Assembly: GCA_902613185.1 (NCBI GenBank)
Contig: CACMGP010000001.1
Location: forward strand, 248,001 to 312,000
DNA length: 64,000 nucleotides
Direction: 5' to 3'
From: an uncultured Alphaproteobacteria bacterium
Lineage (GTDB): Bacteria; Pseudomonadota; Alphaproteobacteria; HIMB59
A program made the translations under genes and the position numbers. This document shows positions 24,802-34,932 of the stretch, piece after piece. Under the pieces are notes generated by a model that was given only the letters and a program-made list of their open reading frames with translations, was not told the DNA's origin and made no database searches. Every line of letters starts with the position of its first letter. Positions within the stretch are counted from its first letter, which is position 1.

Positions 24802-26921
24802 ATAATATTTAAATGAACAACTATTGATAACAATAGAATTGATACAATATTTGTTATTTTAATCATCGGATTAACAGCTGGTCCAGCTGTATCCTTATAA
24901 GGGTCACCAACAGTATCTCCTGTAACAGAGGCTTTATGAGTTTCACTGCCTTTCCCTCCTAGGTTACCATCTTCAATATATTTTTTTGCATTATCCCATG
25001 CACCACCACCAGCGGTCATCGAGATAGCTACAAAGAAACCAGTGATTATAACTCCTATTAAAAGAGCTCCAAGTGCTTGAAAGGCGGTATTGACACTACC
25101 TGTAAGGGAATAAACGCCAAAGAAAATAATAACTGGTGAAAGCACGGGTAATAAAGATGGAATGATCATCTCTTTAATGGCTGCTTTTGTAAGTATATCA
25201 ACACACTTACCATAGTCAGGTTTTTCTTTTCCAGACATTATGCCTTTTTTTTCTTTAAACTGTTGTCTTACTTCTAAAACCACTGAGCCAGCTGCTCTTC
25301 CTACTGCAGTCATGCTTAGTGCACTAAACAAGAAGGGTAATAATCCGCCTAACAATAATCCAATTATCACGTATGGTTCAGATAAATCAAAAGATACTTT
25401 AAAGGCATTATTTCCTGTTTCTTGATTAAAAAATTTAAGATCTTCAGTGTAAGCAGCAAACAAAACTAATGCACCAAGTCCAGCTGATCCTATGGCGTAT
25501 CCTTTAGTAACAGCTTTTGTAGTATTTCCCACAGCGTCTAAGGCATCAGTTCTCTCTCTGACTTTCTTATTCAAACCTGACATTTCAGCAATACCGCCAG
25601 CATTATCTGTGACGGGTCCGTATGCGTCCAAAGCAACCACCATTCCTGCGAGAGCCAACATTGATGTCACTGCAATTGCGATACCAAAAAGACCAGCAGT
25701 TGAAAAAGTTAAACCAATTCCTGCACATATAATTAAGACAGGTATTGCTGTAGACTCCATCCCCATAGCAAGTCCTTGAATAATATTCGTTGCATGACCA
25801 GTTTGGGATGCTTCAGCAACACTTTTTACGGGTCTATACTCAGTACTAGTGTAATATTCTGTGATAAAAACAAGTGCTAAAGTAATTACTAATCCGTAAA
25901 CCGCACATAAAAATAAATCCATTCCGTTGTACCACTTATTTCCTAATTGAAAAAATTGATCAAAGCCGATTGAATATTGGGTTATAAGCGCAAATAAAAT
26001 TACTGAAATAAATAGTGTCATGAAAAACCCTTTGTACAATGCTCCCATAATTGAGGATTTAGGGGTAGATATTGATACAAACTGTGAGCCAATAATAGAT
26101 GCTAAAATACTTGAGCCTGCGATTAGTAGTGGATAAATAGTTAGTTCACTGACAGTTCCCTGAAAAATAATAGCTAGAACCATTGTTGCCACAATTGATA
26201 CAACATAAGTCTCAAATAAGTCGGCTGCCATACCTGCACAATCTCCAACGTTGTCTCCTACGTTATCTGCTATAACAGCTGGATTTCTTGGGTCATCCTC
26301 TGGAATATTTTTTTCTACTTTTCCAACCAGATCAGCTCCGACATCTGCTCCTTTAGTAAAAATTCCACCACCTAATCTTGCAAATATGGAAATTAATGAA
26401 GATCCAAAACCAAGAGCAACTAAAGGCTCTATAAGCTCTCTTCCTGTTCTTTCAAATCCAAAATATAAAATCATGAAATATCCTGCTATACCAGCTAAAG
26501 CGAGTCCAACAACTAATAATCCTGTTACTGCCCCAGCGTTAAATGCAACATAAAGTCCTTTTTTGAGTGAAGAACTTGCAGCTTGTGCTGTTATAACATT
26601 TGCTCTAACAGATACATTCATTCCAATATAACCAGCGAGACCTGATAAAGCTGCACCAATTAAAAAACCAACTGGTACATCATAAATGTGTTTAAATGGT
26701 ATTAAAAAGAATGCAAAAAAAATAACAATACCTACGATTGATATAGTTGTGTACTGACGATTAAGGTAAGCTTTAGCCCCCTCTTGAATAGCACTAGAAA
26801 TTGTAGTCATCTTTTTTGTGCCTTTTGGTAAACTTAAAATTTTATTAGTTGTGAATATTCCGAAAGCAATTGCCGCTATTGCAGCAAATATTACTATTTG
26901 TAAGTACTGTATTTGAGACAT
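24798..26921 (-). CDS. hppA: Membrane H+-translocating pyrophosphatase, K+-independent type
   Basis: A 707-residue protein with about sixteen membrane helices. Catalytic motifs are '[14 protein letters not shown]' and '[29 protein letters not shown]' (about 190-240) and the C-terminal '[15 protein letters not shown]'. It hydrolyses pyrophosphate to pump protons. The sequence '[18 protein letters not shown]' has Lys where K+-dependent enzymes have Ala, indicating the K+-independent class. It is convergent with and overlaps the bamE end by 4 nt. Common in marine alphaproteobacteria as an energy-saving enzyme. Confidence 0.97.
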   Translation of the reverse strand: MSQIQYLQIVIFAAIAAIAFGIFTTNKILSLPKGTKKMTTISSAIQEGAKAYLNRQYTTISIVGIVIFFAFFLIPFKHIYDVPVGFLIGAALSGLAGYIGMNVSVRANVITAQAASSSLKKGLYVAFNAGAVTGLLVVGLALAGIAGYFMILYFGFERTGRELIEPLVALGFGSSLISIFARLGGGIFTKGADVGADLVGKVEKNIPEDDPRNPAVIADNVGDNVGDCAGMAADLFETYVVSIVATMVLAIIFQGTVSELTIYPLLIAGSSILASIIGSQFVSISTPKSSIMGALYKGFFMTLFISVILFALITQYSIGFDQFFQLGNKWYNGMDLFLCAVYGLVITLALVFITEYYTSTEYRPVKSVAEASQTGHATNIIQGLAMGMESTAIPVLIICAGIGLTFSTAGLFGIAIAVTSMLALAGMVVALDAYGPVTDNAGGIAEMSGLNKKVRERTDALDAVGNTTKAVTKGYAIGSAGLGALVLFAAYTEDLKFFNQETGNNAFKVSFDLSEPYVIIGLLLGGLLPFLFSALSMTAVGRAAGSVVLEVRQQFKEKKGIMSGKEKPDYGKCVDILTKAAIKEMIIPSLLPVLSPVIIFFGVYSLTGSVNTAFQALGALLIGVIITGFFVAISMTAGGGAWDNAKKYIEDGNLGGKGSETHKASVTGDTVGDPYKDTAGPAVNPMIKITNIVSILLLSIVVHLNII

Positions 26922-26952
26922 GGTAAGTTGTTAATCTATTTTAATTTTATTT

Positions 26953-27339
26953 TCAAGGAGCTTTTTTAGAGGCATCATCTAACAAATAATTGAAGTATTT
27001 TACCTCTTCTTGTGTAAGAAAATCCTTAGAAAGATTGATATATTCGCTCATTAATATCTTTTTATTATTTTTATTTAAAAGATACTCAGAGCAAAAGGCA
27101 TAAAGAAGGAAAACTGTTATTTTGTTGGTTTTTTCAATAATCTTAGAATCTATTAGTCCTTTAATTTTTTCTAAATTAGAATTAAAGCTCTCATTTAGCG
27201 AAATTAATTTTTTTTTATTAAAAGGCCTTTTTTTAATATTTTTTTTTATAAATTCTTCTAACTCAAAGTCAGTTGAATAATTTCTTTGAAATATAAACTG
27301 AAAGAAAAATAGTCTGGTATTTTTATTTAGATTAAGCAT
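26953..27339 (-). CDS. nusB: Transcription antitermination protein NusB
   Basis: A 128-residue, all-helical, divergent protein assigned by position after ribH, the usual ribH-nusB order. Family features include 'RLFFFQFIFQRNY' near the N-terminus (compare A-x-Q-x-L-Y-Q) and the C-terminal 'YINLSKDFLTQEEVKYFNYLLDDASK', equivalent to the A-K-x-F-x-x-x-x-x-x-x-F-V-N-G-x-L-D segment. It overlaps ribH by 13 nt. NusB binds boxA RNA with NusE during rRNA transcription. Confidence 0.82.
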   Translation of the reverse strand: MLNLNKNTRLFFFQFIFQRNYSTDFELEEFIKKNIKKRPFNKKKLISLNESFNSNLEKIKGLIDSKIIEKTNKITVFLLYAFCSEYLLNKNNKKILMSEYINLSKDFLTQEEVKYFNYLLDDASKKAP

Positions 27340-27743
27340 TTGATCATATTAACCATAGCATTTGCCGCTTCTATTCCTTTATTTTTTGATTTTGATCTTT
27401 TTAATGCTTGAGACTTATTGTAAGCATTTATGATACCATTAGATATAAGTGTATTTTTATTTTGATTTACAATATCTAAAAGAGCCTTCCCAACAGAGTC
27501 AGAAATTACTTCAAAATGATATGTCTGGCCTTTTATAACACAGCCTAGGGCAATAAATAAATTATAACTACTAGTCTTAATTTTCCACTTTATCATTTGA
27601 GGAATTTCATAAACACCAGGAACAGTTATAATTTCATATTTAAGATTATTCTGTTCTAAAATATTAACACAAGATTTTGTTAATGGATTAGTTATTTCTT
27701 TATAATAATCTGCAACTATAATTTTAATTTTTAATTTTTTCAT
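27327..27743 (-). CDS. ribH: 6,7-dimethyl-8-ribityllumazine synthase
   Basis: A 138-residue lumazine synthase with 'ITVPGVYEIPQMI' (about 38-50), 'ALGCVIKGQTYHFEVISDSVGKALLDI' (about 65-91, including the catalytic His) and 'NKGIEAANAMVNMI' at the end. It condenses 3,4-dihydroxybutanone 4-phosphate with the pyrimidine made by the RibD branch. It overlaps ribB by 4 nt and nusB by 13 nt. Confidence 0.93.
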   Translation of the reverse strand: MKKLKIKIIVADYYKEITNPLTKSCVNILEQNNLKYEIITVPGVYEIPQMIKWKIKTSSYNLFIALGCVIKGQTYHFEVISDSVGKALLDIVNQNKNTLISNGIINAYNKSQALKRSKSKNKGIEAANAMVNMIKCLI

Positions 27744-28813
27744 AGGCTCTCTATTTTATTCACGCTTAATCCATAAATGCCAAGATCTAAATCCTCACCT
27801 AGTGAATTAGATAATACAGAAATATTATTGATAGAGAAATTTTTAAGAATTTGAGCTCCTAAACCATAATATTTTACCTTTTCGTCATTTGATAACTTCC
27901 CTAGATCGCCTAATATAGGATTGTTAATTAGCACAATTATTCCAGATCCATGAGATTTTATTTTTTCAATTGAAGCGTGTAAGTCTTTTGTTTTAGGATT
28001 ATTAAAATTCATAATTATGTCATCAAAACCCTGAACAGGATGAACTCTTGTCATTACGCTATCTTGTTTGGATAAATCTCCTAAGTGTAATGTTGCATGA
28101 TGTAACCCATCAATGGTGTTCTCAAAAACATTAAACTCAAAAATATCCGAATAAATATTTTTAATTTGGTGTTGCTTTTCAGGAATTTTTTTTATGAGCA
28201 AATCATTTTTAATTCTATATGCGATAAGATCTTGAATTGTCCCTATATTAATGGAGTGTTTTTTTGCGTAGGTTATCAGGTCTGGAACCCTAGCCATAGT
28301 GCCGTCATCATTCATAATTTCGCAAATTACTGCAGAGTCATTTAATCCAGCTAATCTAGATATATCTACAGCTGCCTCCGTATGCCCTGCTCTCGTTAAC
28401 ACTCCACCATCCCAGGCAATTAATGGAAATACGTGACCAGGGCTTACAATATCACCAGATTTAAAATTTGGATTTATAGCGGCTTTTACTGTTTCTGCTC
28501 TATCAAATGCAGAAATACCTGTGGTTATATTAGTGCTCGACTCTATTGAGACAGTAAATGCAGTGGTTTTTTTTTTCCAGTTATCAGGATTCATCAATGG
28601 AAGCTTTAATTCTTTTGCTCTCGTCTCAGATATAGATAAACAAATTAAACCTCTTCCATAAGTCGCCATAAAATTTATGTGTTCTGGTTTACAAAGAGAT
28701 GCAGGTATAATTAAATCACCTTCATTCTCTCTATCCTCACTATCAACTAAGATATACATTTTACCATTACGGGCATCGCTAATAATATTTTCAATATTTG
28801 TAAAATCTGACAT
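27740..28813 (-). CDS. ribB: 3,4-dihydroxy-2-butanone 4-phosphate synthase with degenerate GTP cyclohydrolase II-like domain (RibBX type)
   Basis: A 357-residue two-domain protein. The N-terminal RibB domain (about 1-200) is intact: 'VDSEDRENEGDLIIPA' (about 23-38), 'TYGRGLICLS' and 'AGHTEAAVDISRLAG'. The C-terminal RibA-like domain (about 205-357) lacks the zinc-binding Cys triad and the 'HSECLTGD' region of GTP cyclohydrolase II; the matching stretch reads 'MTRVHPVQGFDD'. It therefore probably makes only the four-carbon riboflavin precursor, as in the known RibBX proteins, and a separate ribA is expected elsewhere. It lies between ribE and ribH. Confidence 0.9.
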   Translation of the reverse strand: MSDFTNIENIISDARNGKMYILVDSEDRENEGDLIIPASLCKPEHINFMATYGRGLICLSISETRAKELKLPLMNPDNWKKKTTAFTVSIESSTNITTGISAFDRAETVKAAINPNFKSGDIVSPGHVFPLIAWDGGVLTRAGHTEAAVDISRLAGLNDSAVICEIMNDDGTMARVPDLITYAKKHSINIGTIQDLIAYRIKNDLLIKKIPEKQHQIKNIYSDIFEFNVFENTIDGLHHATLHLGDLSKQDSVMTRVHPVQGFDDIIMNFNNPKTKDLHASIEKIKSHGSGIIVLINNPILGDLGKLSNDEKVKYYGLGAQILKNFSINNISVLSNSLGEDLDLGIYGLSVNKIESL

Positions 28814-28825
28814 TAATCTAATAAC

Positions 28826-29404
28826 CTATGATTTTGAAGAGTGAGCGTATCTTGCAAGCATATCGACTTCAAGATTTAAAATTTCATTTTTCTTATATGT
28901 GTGAATATCAGTATATTTATAAGTATGAGGTATGATCATACAATGACATTTATTTGAATTAACTTCATTTATTGTAAGTGAAATACCATTTAGAGAAATA
29001 GAACCTTTTTGGACGATAAATTTTTTTAGATTTTTTGGAAACTTAAAAGATAAAAACCAACTACTACCAACTTTATATAATTCTTCAACAGAACAAGTGG
29101 TATCAATGTGACCAAAAACAAAATGACCAGAGATCTCATCGCCAACTTTTAAAGATTTTTCCAAGTTTATTTTTTTACCAACTCTCCAGTATTTAGCATT
29201 AGTTTTATTCATAGTTTCATATGAAATATCAGCTTTAAAAGTATTTTTATTTTTTGATGTAACTGTTAAACAAATACCAGAACAACATATTGAAGAACCT
29301 AACTTATATCCTTTTAAAGAGGAATAAATTTCAACTACCAAAGATTTTTCTTTCCTAGATAGTTTTTTAATTTTACCTTGAGATTGAATTATTCCACTAA
29401 ACAT
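28826..29404 (-). CDS. ribE: Riboflavin synthase alpha chain
   Basis: A 192-residue protein of two repeated lumazine-binding barrels. Repeat 1 begins 'MFSGIIQSQGKI' and has 'GSSICCSGICLTV' (about 37-49). Repeat 2 has 'DEISGHFVFGHIDTTCSV' and 'KGSISLNGISLTINEV'. It dismutates two lumazine molecules to riboflavin. The start overlaps the last base of ribD. Length is slightly short for the family, which suits this compact genome. Confidence 0.94.
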   Translation of the reverse strand: MFSGIIQSQGKIKKLSRKEKSLVVEIYSSLKGYKLGSSICCSGICLTVTSKNKNTFKADISYETMNKTNAKYWRVGKKINLEKSLKVGDEISGHFVFGHIDTTCSVEELYKVGSSWFLSFKFPKNLKKFIVQKGSISLNGISLTINEVNSNKCHCMIIPHTYKYTDIHTYKKNEILNLEVDMLARYAHSSKS

Positions 29405-30393
29405 TAATTTACAAATTTATAAATTGTATCTTGTCCATATTCAAAAGAGGATTTTAATTTAAGATTATTTTTTAATGATTTCATTGATAAAAAGTATTTT
29501 TTATTAAAATTTTTTATAATCATATTTGATTGGCAGACTATAATCTCGTCAAACAAATTACAATTAAGAAAATATTTAAAGGTGCTAATTCCGCCTTCGA
29601 TTAGAATAGATTGAACTTTTAAATTTCTAAATAAAGAAAAATCCTTATTTAATATTTTTTTATAATTAACTTTAAGTGACAAGTAATTTTTAATTTTATT
29701 TTTTTTATTTGAAAAAACGATTTTTTGAATATTTTTTTCAACCCCCTGTAATCTACAAGTTAATTTTGGTTTATCATCCAATAATGTATTCATACCGATA
29801 GCAATAGCATCGTGTGATAATCTCATCCTATGCATAAAATATTGAGTTTGTTCAGAGGTAATATTATTAATTGTTGGGCTTTTACTAAAACCGTTTTTGG
29901 AGATAGCAATTTTGAGAGTAATAAAAGGCCTATTTAAAGTTTGGTGAGTGTAAAAATATTTATTAATTTTTTTAAATTTATCTAAAGATTTTGAAGAGTG
30001 AATTACTTTGATATTTTGCTGCTTTAAAAATTTAATCCCCTTTCCTTTTATATTTGGATTTGGATCTAATGAGCTTATAAAAACTTTTTTTATTCCAGCA
30101 TTGGCAATTGCTTTTGCACAACATTTATTATTTTTAAAACAAGGTTCTAAACTAATATACATAACGGTTTTATTATTTATTTTATTTTTAGATAATTTAT
30201 TTAAAGCATTAATTTCAGCATGTGGCCTACCATTTTTTGAAGTCAAACCATAACTAAGAATAATTCCTTTTGAAGACTTAGAGTAGTCTACTATTAAACA
30301 TGCTACTGATGGATTTTTTCCAGTTAATCCAATATTTTTGATAGATAAGTTATTTACACTTTGAAGATAGTTTAAGTGATTAGAACTAATCAA
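29404..30393 (-). CDS. ribD: Bifunctional riboflavin deaminase/reductase RibD
   Basis: A 329-residue protein. The N-terminal deaminase (about 1-145) has zinc ligands in 'GRPHAEINAL' and 'SLEPCFKNNKCCAKAIANAG'; the usual H-H-G-R-T-P-P-C spacing is compressed. The C-terminal reductase (about 150-325) has 'RPFITLKIAISKNG' and 'HDAIAIGMNTLLDDKPKLTCR'. It performs two successive steps in making the pyrimidine of riboflavin. It follows nrdR by 3 nt. Confidence 0.92.
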   Translation of the reverse strand: MISSNHLNYLQSVNNLSIKNIGLTGKNPSVACLIVDYSKSSKGIILSYGLTSKNGRPHAEINALNKLSKNKINNKTVMYISLEPCFKNNKCCAKAIANAGIKKVFISSLDPNPNIKGKGIKFLKQQNIKVIHSSKSLDKFKKINKYFYTHQTLNRPFITLKIAISKNGFSKSPTINNITSEQTQYFMHRMRLSHDAIAIGMNTLLDDKPKLTCRLQGVEKNIQKIVFSNKKNKIKNYLSLKVNYKKILNKDFSLFRNLKVQSILIEGGISTFKYFLNCNLFDEIIVCQSNMIIKNFNKKYFLSMKSLKNNLKLKSSFEYGQDTIYKFVN

Positions 30394-30396
30394 ATT

Positions 30397-30855
30397 TTAC
30401 TTTTTATCTATTGTATCTAAAAACTGCTCAAAATCTTTAGTTTCTCTGAAATCTCTATAAACAGATGCAAATCTCACATAAGCTACTTTATCGATTGTAT
30501 AAAGAGCTTTCATGACAGCCTCACCAATAACATTAGAACTAATCTCGTTTTCACCCATACCTTCAACATCGTTAACAATTCTAGAAATAAGTTTTTCTTT
30601 AGCATCAGTATCAACAGGTCTTTTACGTAATGCCAACTCAACAGATTTTGCTATTTTATCTCTGTCAAAATTTACCTTGTCTCCATCTTTTTTAACAACA
30701 ACTATTTCTCTAAACTGAATCCTTTCATGTGTTGTAAACCTACCTTTACAATCAATACAAACTCTTCTTCTCCTAATTACGGAACCATTTTCTGATGGTC
30801 TTGAGTCTAAAACTGATGTCTCTTTGTTTTTGTCAATACAAAAAGGACATTTCAT
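30397..30855 (-). CDS. nrdR: Transcriptional repressor NrdR
   Basis: A 152-residue regulator with an N-terminal zinc ribbon (C3 and C6 in 'MKCPFCIDKN', C31 and C34 in 'RRRVCIDCKGRFTTHER') and an ATP-cone domain (about 50-140, 'VVKKDGDKVNFDRDKIAKSVELALRKRPV'). It represses ribonucleotide reductase genes in response to dNTP levels. It sits between glyA and ribD, the usual alphaproteobacterial order. Confidence 0.97.
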   Translation of the reverse strand: MKCPFCIDKNKETSVLDSRPSENGSVIRRRRVCIDCKGRFTTHERIQFREIVVVKKDGDKVNFDRDKIAKSVELALRKRPVDTDAKEKLISRIVNDVEGMGENEISSNVIGEAVMKALYTIDKVAYVRFASVYRDFRETKDFEQFLDTIDKK

Positions 30856-30860
30856 CAGTT

Positions 30861-32135
30861 CTAATAAATTGGGTATTTAGAGCAAAGATCTTGAACTTCT
30901 TTATTTATAGAACTTTCAAGCATTGAAATATCAGAATTAGATACTGAGAGATTATTAATTATTGTTGATATTTTCTCTCCAATAAACTTAAACTCCTCTT
31001 CTTTAAAACCTCTAGTTGTTGCAGCTGGAGATCCTAATCTAATGCCTGAAGTAATAGTTGGTGGATTTGGGTCATTTGCAACACCGTTTTTATTACAAGT
31101 CATTCCCGCCCTCTCTAGGCTTTCTTCTGCGTCTTTACCAGTTACATTTTTAGACCTTAAGTCTACTAAGACCATATGAGAGTCTGTACCGCCGGTAACA
31201 ATATCTATTCCATTTGACATAAGAACTTCGCCAAGAATTGAAGCATTCTTTTTTACTTGTTGGATGTAAGTTTTAAACTCTGGTTGTAGAGCTTCTCCGA
31301 AAGCGACTGCTTTTGCAGCAATTACATGCATGAGTGGACCGCCTTGTAAACCAGGAAATACAGAGCTATTAAATTTTTTTCCGAGATCAAGGTCATTTGA
31401 AAGAATCATACCACCTCTTGGTCCTCTAATTGTTTTGTGAGTAGTAGATGTTACCACATGCGCGTGTGGTAATGGGTCTGGATACTCTTTTGCAGCAACT
31501 AGGCCTGAATAGTGTGCCATATCAACTAACAAGTAGGATCCAACTTTGTCAGCTATGTCTCTAAATTTTTTAAAATCAATATTTCTTGGATAGGCAGAGC
31601 CACCAGCTATGATTAAACTTGGTTTGTGTTCAATAGCTAGTCTTTCAACTTCATCATAGTCTATTAGGGAAGTTTCAGGATTAATACCATATTGAACAGC
31701 ATTAAAGTATTTTCCAGATTGGTTTGGTCTAGAGCCGTGAGTTAAATGTCCACCAGCATCAAGAGACATTCCCAAAATAGTGTCACCAGGTTTAATTAGT
31801 GCTAAAAATACAGCTTGATTAGCTTGTGCACCGGAATGAGGTTGAACATTAGCATAACTACATCCATACAATTTTTTTAGTCTATCGTTTGCTAAATTTT
31901 CAGCTATATCTACAAACTCGCAACCACCGTAATATCTTTTTGCACTATAACCCTCAGCATATTTATTGGTCATTATCGAACCTTGAGCTTCTAGTACAGC
32001 TTTAGATACGATATTCTCAGAAGCAATTAACTCAATTTGGTTTTGTTGCCTTGAAAGTTCTTGTGAAATACTTTGAAATAAATCTTTATCTGCATGTTCT
32101 AGATTACTAGAAAAAAAATTCTCACTAAGTGTCAT
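30861..32135 (-). CDS. glyA: Serine hydroxymethyltransferase
   Basis: A 424-residue PLP enzyme interconverting serine and glycine with tetrahydrofolate. PLP lysine is in '[15 protein letters not shown]' (about 229-243). Other blocks are '[11 protein letters not shown]', '[17 protein letters not shown]' and '[11 protein letters not shown]'. It overlaps rpiB by 4 nt and precedes nrdR. It would link glycine from the glyoxylate aminotransferase in this window to one-carbon metabolism. Confidence 0.97.
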   Translation of the reverse strand: MTLSENFFSSNLEHADKDLFQSISQELSRQQNQIELIASENIVSKAVLEAQGSIMTNKYAEGYSAKRYYGGCEFVDIAENLANDRLKKLYGCSYANVQPHSGAQANQAVFLALIKPGDTILGMSLDAGGHLTHGSRPNQSGKYFNAVQYGINPETSLIDYDEVERLAIEHKPSLIIAGGSAYPRNIDFKKFRDIADKVGSYLLVDMAHYSGLVAAKEYPDPLPHAHVVTSTTHKTIRGPRGGMILSNDLDLGKKFNSSVFPGLQGGPLMHVIAAKAVAFGEALQPEFKTYIQQVKKNASILGEVLMSNGIDIVTGGTDSHMVLVDLRSKNVTGKDAEESLERAGMTCNKNGVANDPNPPTITSGIRLGSPAATTRGFKEEEFKFIGEKISTIINNLSVSNSDISMLESSINKEVQDLCSKYPIY

Positions 32136-32572
32136 AGTTGCGATATTCTCCTTAAATGTCTCCCTTTGTCAAATTCTGTTTTAAAATAGGCGTTGAGCAT
32201 AGCAAAAATATTTTTTTTTACAAAAGGTCTTCCTTTTAAACATATAACATTGCTATTGTTGTGTTTTCTGGTCATTTTTGCTGTTTGTGCATTATGACAA
32301 AGCGATGCTCTTATGTGCTTATGTCTATTAGCACTAATACTTACTCCTATTCCCGATCCACAGATCAAGATACCCATGCTTGATTTATTGATATTTTTAC
32401 ATAATTTTTTTGCAAATTTTGGATAATCTACAGATTTATCTGAATTAGTGCCTAAATCGAAGAAATTAAATTTTTTTTTGGCCAAATATTCCTCAATAAT
32501 TAATGATTTTAATCTAAAACCTGCATGATCAGAGGCTATATAAATAGTTTTATAATTTCCTGGTAATTTCAT
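32132..32572 (-). CDS. rpiB: Ribose 5-phosphate isomerase B
   Basis: A 146-residue RpiB/LacAB-family isomerase with '[14 protein letters not shown]' (about 12-25), the active-site loop '[23 protein letters not shown]' (catalytic Cys about 71) and '[12 protein letters not shown]'. It interconverts ribose 5-phosphate and ribulose 5-phosphate. It lies between recO (23-nt overlap) and glyA (4-nt overlap), the common alphaproteobacterial rpiB-glyA pair. Confidence 0.95.
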   Translation of the reverse strand: MKLPGNYKTIYIASDHAGFRLKSLIIEEYLAKKKFNFFDLGTNSDKSVDYPKFAKKLCKNINKSSMGILICGSGIGVSISANRHKHIRASLCHNAQTAKMTRKHNNSNVICLKGRPFVKKNIFAMLNAYFKTEFDKGRHLRRISQL

Positions 32573-33182
32573 CTCTAGAAAAAGGTAAATTAATATTCAA
32601 ATTAATCAATACTCTGTTAACTATTCTGCTCATAAAATCAAAAAAAACCAACTGATGATCTTTGTTATCTTTCAAATGTTCATAAATAAGCTCATAAGTT
32701 TTCAAATTACTTATATCGTCGAAATTGAAAATTTTTTTTAAAACACTCTTATTCAAATCGGGTTGATAACCTGAAGCTTTTAAAATTTCAAGCTCAAGTA
32801 GTAATAGCTCTGGAAGGTAATTAGATCTTTCGTTCAATTTAGAAATCAATAAAAAATAATTACTTACAACATTTGAATTTTGGTCAGCTAAAAATAATAA
32901 TTTATTAATTAAAAAACAAAAATAATCAATTGTCTTTAACTCATATTTTGAAAACAAAAACCATTTAAATGTATTTATAGATGTTGAGGAAAGGCAAACA
33001 TTATTATTATCAAATTCAATTTCATTAATTGATCCTTTAACATATGTAGAATTTTTTTTTTTTGATTTTCCTCCAAAAACTATTAGAGATTTTTGCCCAT
33101 ACTCAGTGGAGTAAACTGAAATATTTAAATGATTTTCTTTAAAATTTTCAACTTTCGTTATTATGGCTTCAGTTTTGTACAA
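32550..33182 (-). CDS. recO: DNA repair protein RecO
   Basis: A 210-residue divergent RecO: N-terminal OB-fold ('TEAIITKVENFKENHLNISVYSTEYG') and a helical C-terminal domain ('LLLLELEILKASGYQPDL', about 125-142), where RecO has 'E-x-x-L-L-x-x-x-G'. Zinc cysteines of some RecO proteins are absent. It follows rnc directly; era, which usually separates them, is missing. RecO loads RecA on gapped DNA with RecR. Confidence 0.85.
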   Translation of the reverse strand: MYKTEAIITKVENFKENHLNISVYSTEYGQKSLIVFGGKSKKKNSTYVKGSINEIEFDNNNVCLSSTSINTFKWFLFSKYELKTIDYFCFLINKLLFLADQNSNVVSNYFLLISKLNERSNYLPELLLLELEILKASGYQPDLNKSVLKKIFNFDDISNLKTYELIYEHLKDNKDHQLVFFDFMSRIVNRVLINLNINLPFSRDEITRKL

Positions 33183-33186
33183 TAGA

Positions 33187-33840
33187 TTATTTACTAAATT
33201 TATTGATGATCTTGATCATTTTTTTTGCTGCTAAAATTTCGGCTTTTTGTTTTGAAACTCCCTCTGCTTCTACTTCATTATCCTTAATTTTCAATGATAC
33301 TAAAAATTTAGGTTTATGTTTTGTTCCAGCTTCCTCAATTAATTTGTAAAGAGGAATTGTCTTATATTTCTTTTGACAATATTCTTGTATAAATGTTTTA
33401 GGGTCTTTTTGTGGAAGTATGTCTAATTCATTTTGCCATAATTCCATTATTAATTTTTTTGAAAATACTAAACCTTTTCTTGTGTAAACAAACCCGATGA
33501 GAGACTCTAATGCATCAGCGTATATAGAATTTTTACTTGAGTCGGGATCAAGTTGATGTTTAAAGATATCACCTAAATTATTTTTTCTGAATATTTTGGC
33601 TAAGGTATTTGTATTAACAAGATGAATAAACCTTCTTGAAATCTCATCTAAAGTATTGTGTGAAAAAGTAGTTATCAAATATTCTGAAATTACTAAACCC
33701 AAAACTCTATCTCCTAGAAATTCATATTTTTGAAAGGGTTTATCGGTATTTTTTTTTGATTTTTCAAAACTATCGTGTTCTATGCTTTTATTAAAACCCT
33801 CAAGGCTTTTAATTGTTTTGAAAATTTGTGTCTTATTCAA
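33187..33840 (-). CDS. rnc: Ribonuclease III
   Basis: A 217-residue protein. The endonuclease domain contains the signature variant 'YEFLGDRVLGLVISEYL' (about 39-55) and a second acidic site 'IYADALESLIGFVY' (about 106-119). The C-terminal double-stranded RNA-binding domain (about 145-215) has 'GVSKQKAEILAAKKMI'. The first residue of the usual E-R-L-E-F-L-G-D motif region is altered but the catalytic acids are kept. It lies between lepB and recO. Confidence 0.93.
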   Translation of the reverse strand: MNKTQIFKTIKSLEGFNKSIEHDSFEKSKKNTDKPFQKYEFLGDRVLGLVISEYLITTFSHNTLDEISRRFIHLVNTNTLAKIFRKNNLGDIFKHQLDPDSSKNSIYADALESLIGFVYTRKGLVFSKKLIMELWQNELDILPQKDPKTFIQEYCQKKYKTIPLYKLIEEAGTKHKPKFLVSLKIKDNEVEAEGVSKQKAEILAAKKMIKIINKFSK

Positions 33841-33845
33841 AATAT

Positions 33846-34577
33846 TTATTTGATAATTCTAAAGAGCCTATCATATCTAATATGAAAGGGTAAATTCCAA
33901 AATTTTGATAGAGAGAAATCTGTATCAACTGAGAACCAAATAAACCAAACTTTGCCAACTATATTAACTTTTGGCACAAATCCAACTCCACTTAAAATTC
34001 TACTATCCGATGAGTTATCTCTATTATCACCCATGAAAAAGAATTTATTTTTTGGTATTTCGTACTCAGGAGTGTAATCAAGTGGTCCATCATTCGTGAT
34101 ATTTAATATCCTATACTCATTTTCAATTAACTGCTGAATTTCCTTACCGTATTGATCATCATAAAAAAATCCATCCTCTATCTGATCTAGCCTTTCAAAA
34201 TCAGTTGAATTTTCGGTTTTTAGATAAATTTTGCCATTTACAACTTTTATTGTTTCTCCTGGTAGCCCAACTAATCTTTTCACATAATTGATATTTTCTT
34301 GTCCTGGGAGTTTAAAAACAATTATATCGCCTCTCTCAGGTTTACTTTCAAAGATTTTTCCTTTGAACGGAGGAAGTCCAAAAGGAAATGAGTATCTTGA
34401 GTATCCATAATCCCACTTAGAAACAAATAGAAAGTCCCCAACCAATAAGTTGGGCTTCATTGATCCAGAAGGAATTTTAAATGGCTCGATAGCAAAAGTT
34501 CTAATTACCCCTGCAATGATTAAAGCCCAAAAAAGCGCTTTAAAATTATTAATTAAAGATGATTTAACTTTGCTCAA
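33846..34577 (-). CDS. lepB: Signal peptidase I
   Basis: A 243-residue membrane protease with one N-terminal helix ('ALFWALIIAGVIRTFAI'). The catalytic serine is in 'FKIPSGSMKPNLLVGD' (about S38) and the catalytic lysine in 'YVKRLVGLPGE' (about K101). 'FFMGDNRDNSSDSR' (about 180-193) is box E. It removes signal peptides from exported proteins such as TctC. It overlaps acpS by 14 nt. Confidence 0.96.
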   Translation of the reverse strand: MSKVKSSLINNFKALFWALIIAGVIRTFAIEPFKIPSGSMKPNLLVGDFLFVSKWDYGYSRYSFPFGLPPFKGKIFESKPERGDIIVFKLPGQENINYVKRLVGLPGETIKVVNGKIYLKTENSTDFERLDQIEDGFFYDDQYGKEIQQLIENEYRILNITNDGPLDYTPEYEIPKNKFFFMGDNRDNSSDSRILSGVGFVPKVNIVGKVWFIWFSVDTDFSLSKFWNLPFHIRYDRLFRIIK

Positions 34578-34932
34578 TAATTACCGACGCAATCGAATAT
34601 AATTTTGTGTCTGTTAGGCTAACATGAATAACATATTTCCCAAAAGTATCATTTAAATAACTTTCAAGTTTATTTTTTAGAGAAATGACTGGTTTTCCTA
34701 ATTCATTACGACTAACCACAATATTATTTGGGTAACAAGGAGATCTAAAGCCCATACCTATACTTTTTGAAAAAGCCTCTTTTATTGCAAAATTATTTGC
34801 TAATAAGTTTTTATTAATTGATTTGAATTGATCATTCAAAAAGTATTTAGATATGAAATTTTTCTTATATTTAGCATAGATATTATTAACTCTATCTATC
34901 TCAACTAAATCTATACCATGACCAATTATCAT
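34564..34932 (-). CDS. acpS: Holo-[acyl-carrier-protein] synthase
   Basis: A 122-residue 4'-phosphopantetheinyl transferase: 'GHGIDLVEIDRV' (metal Asp about 8) and 'NNFAIKEAFSKSIGMGF' (metal Glu about 53). It charges AcpP, whose gene is also in this window (61767). Located in the conserved pdxJ-acpS-lepB-rnc series, overlapping pdxJ by 4 nt. Confidence 0.95.
   Translation of the reverse strand: MIIGHGIDLVEIDRVNNIYAKYKKNFISKYFLNDQFKSINKNLLANNFAIKEAFSKSIGMGFRSPCYPNNIVVSRNELGKPVISLKNKLESYLNDTFGKYVIHVSLTDTKLYSIASVIIEQS

Noticed and set aside
24793-24815. Palindrome TTAAATAATATTTAA at the bamE/hppA convergence
   Set aside because: Pure A/T with no stable stem; not convincing as a terminator.
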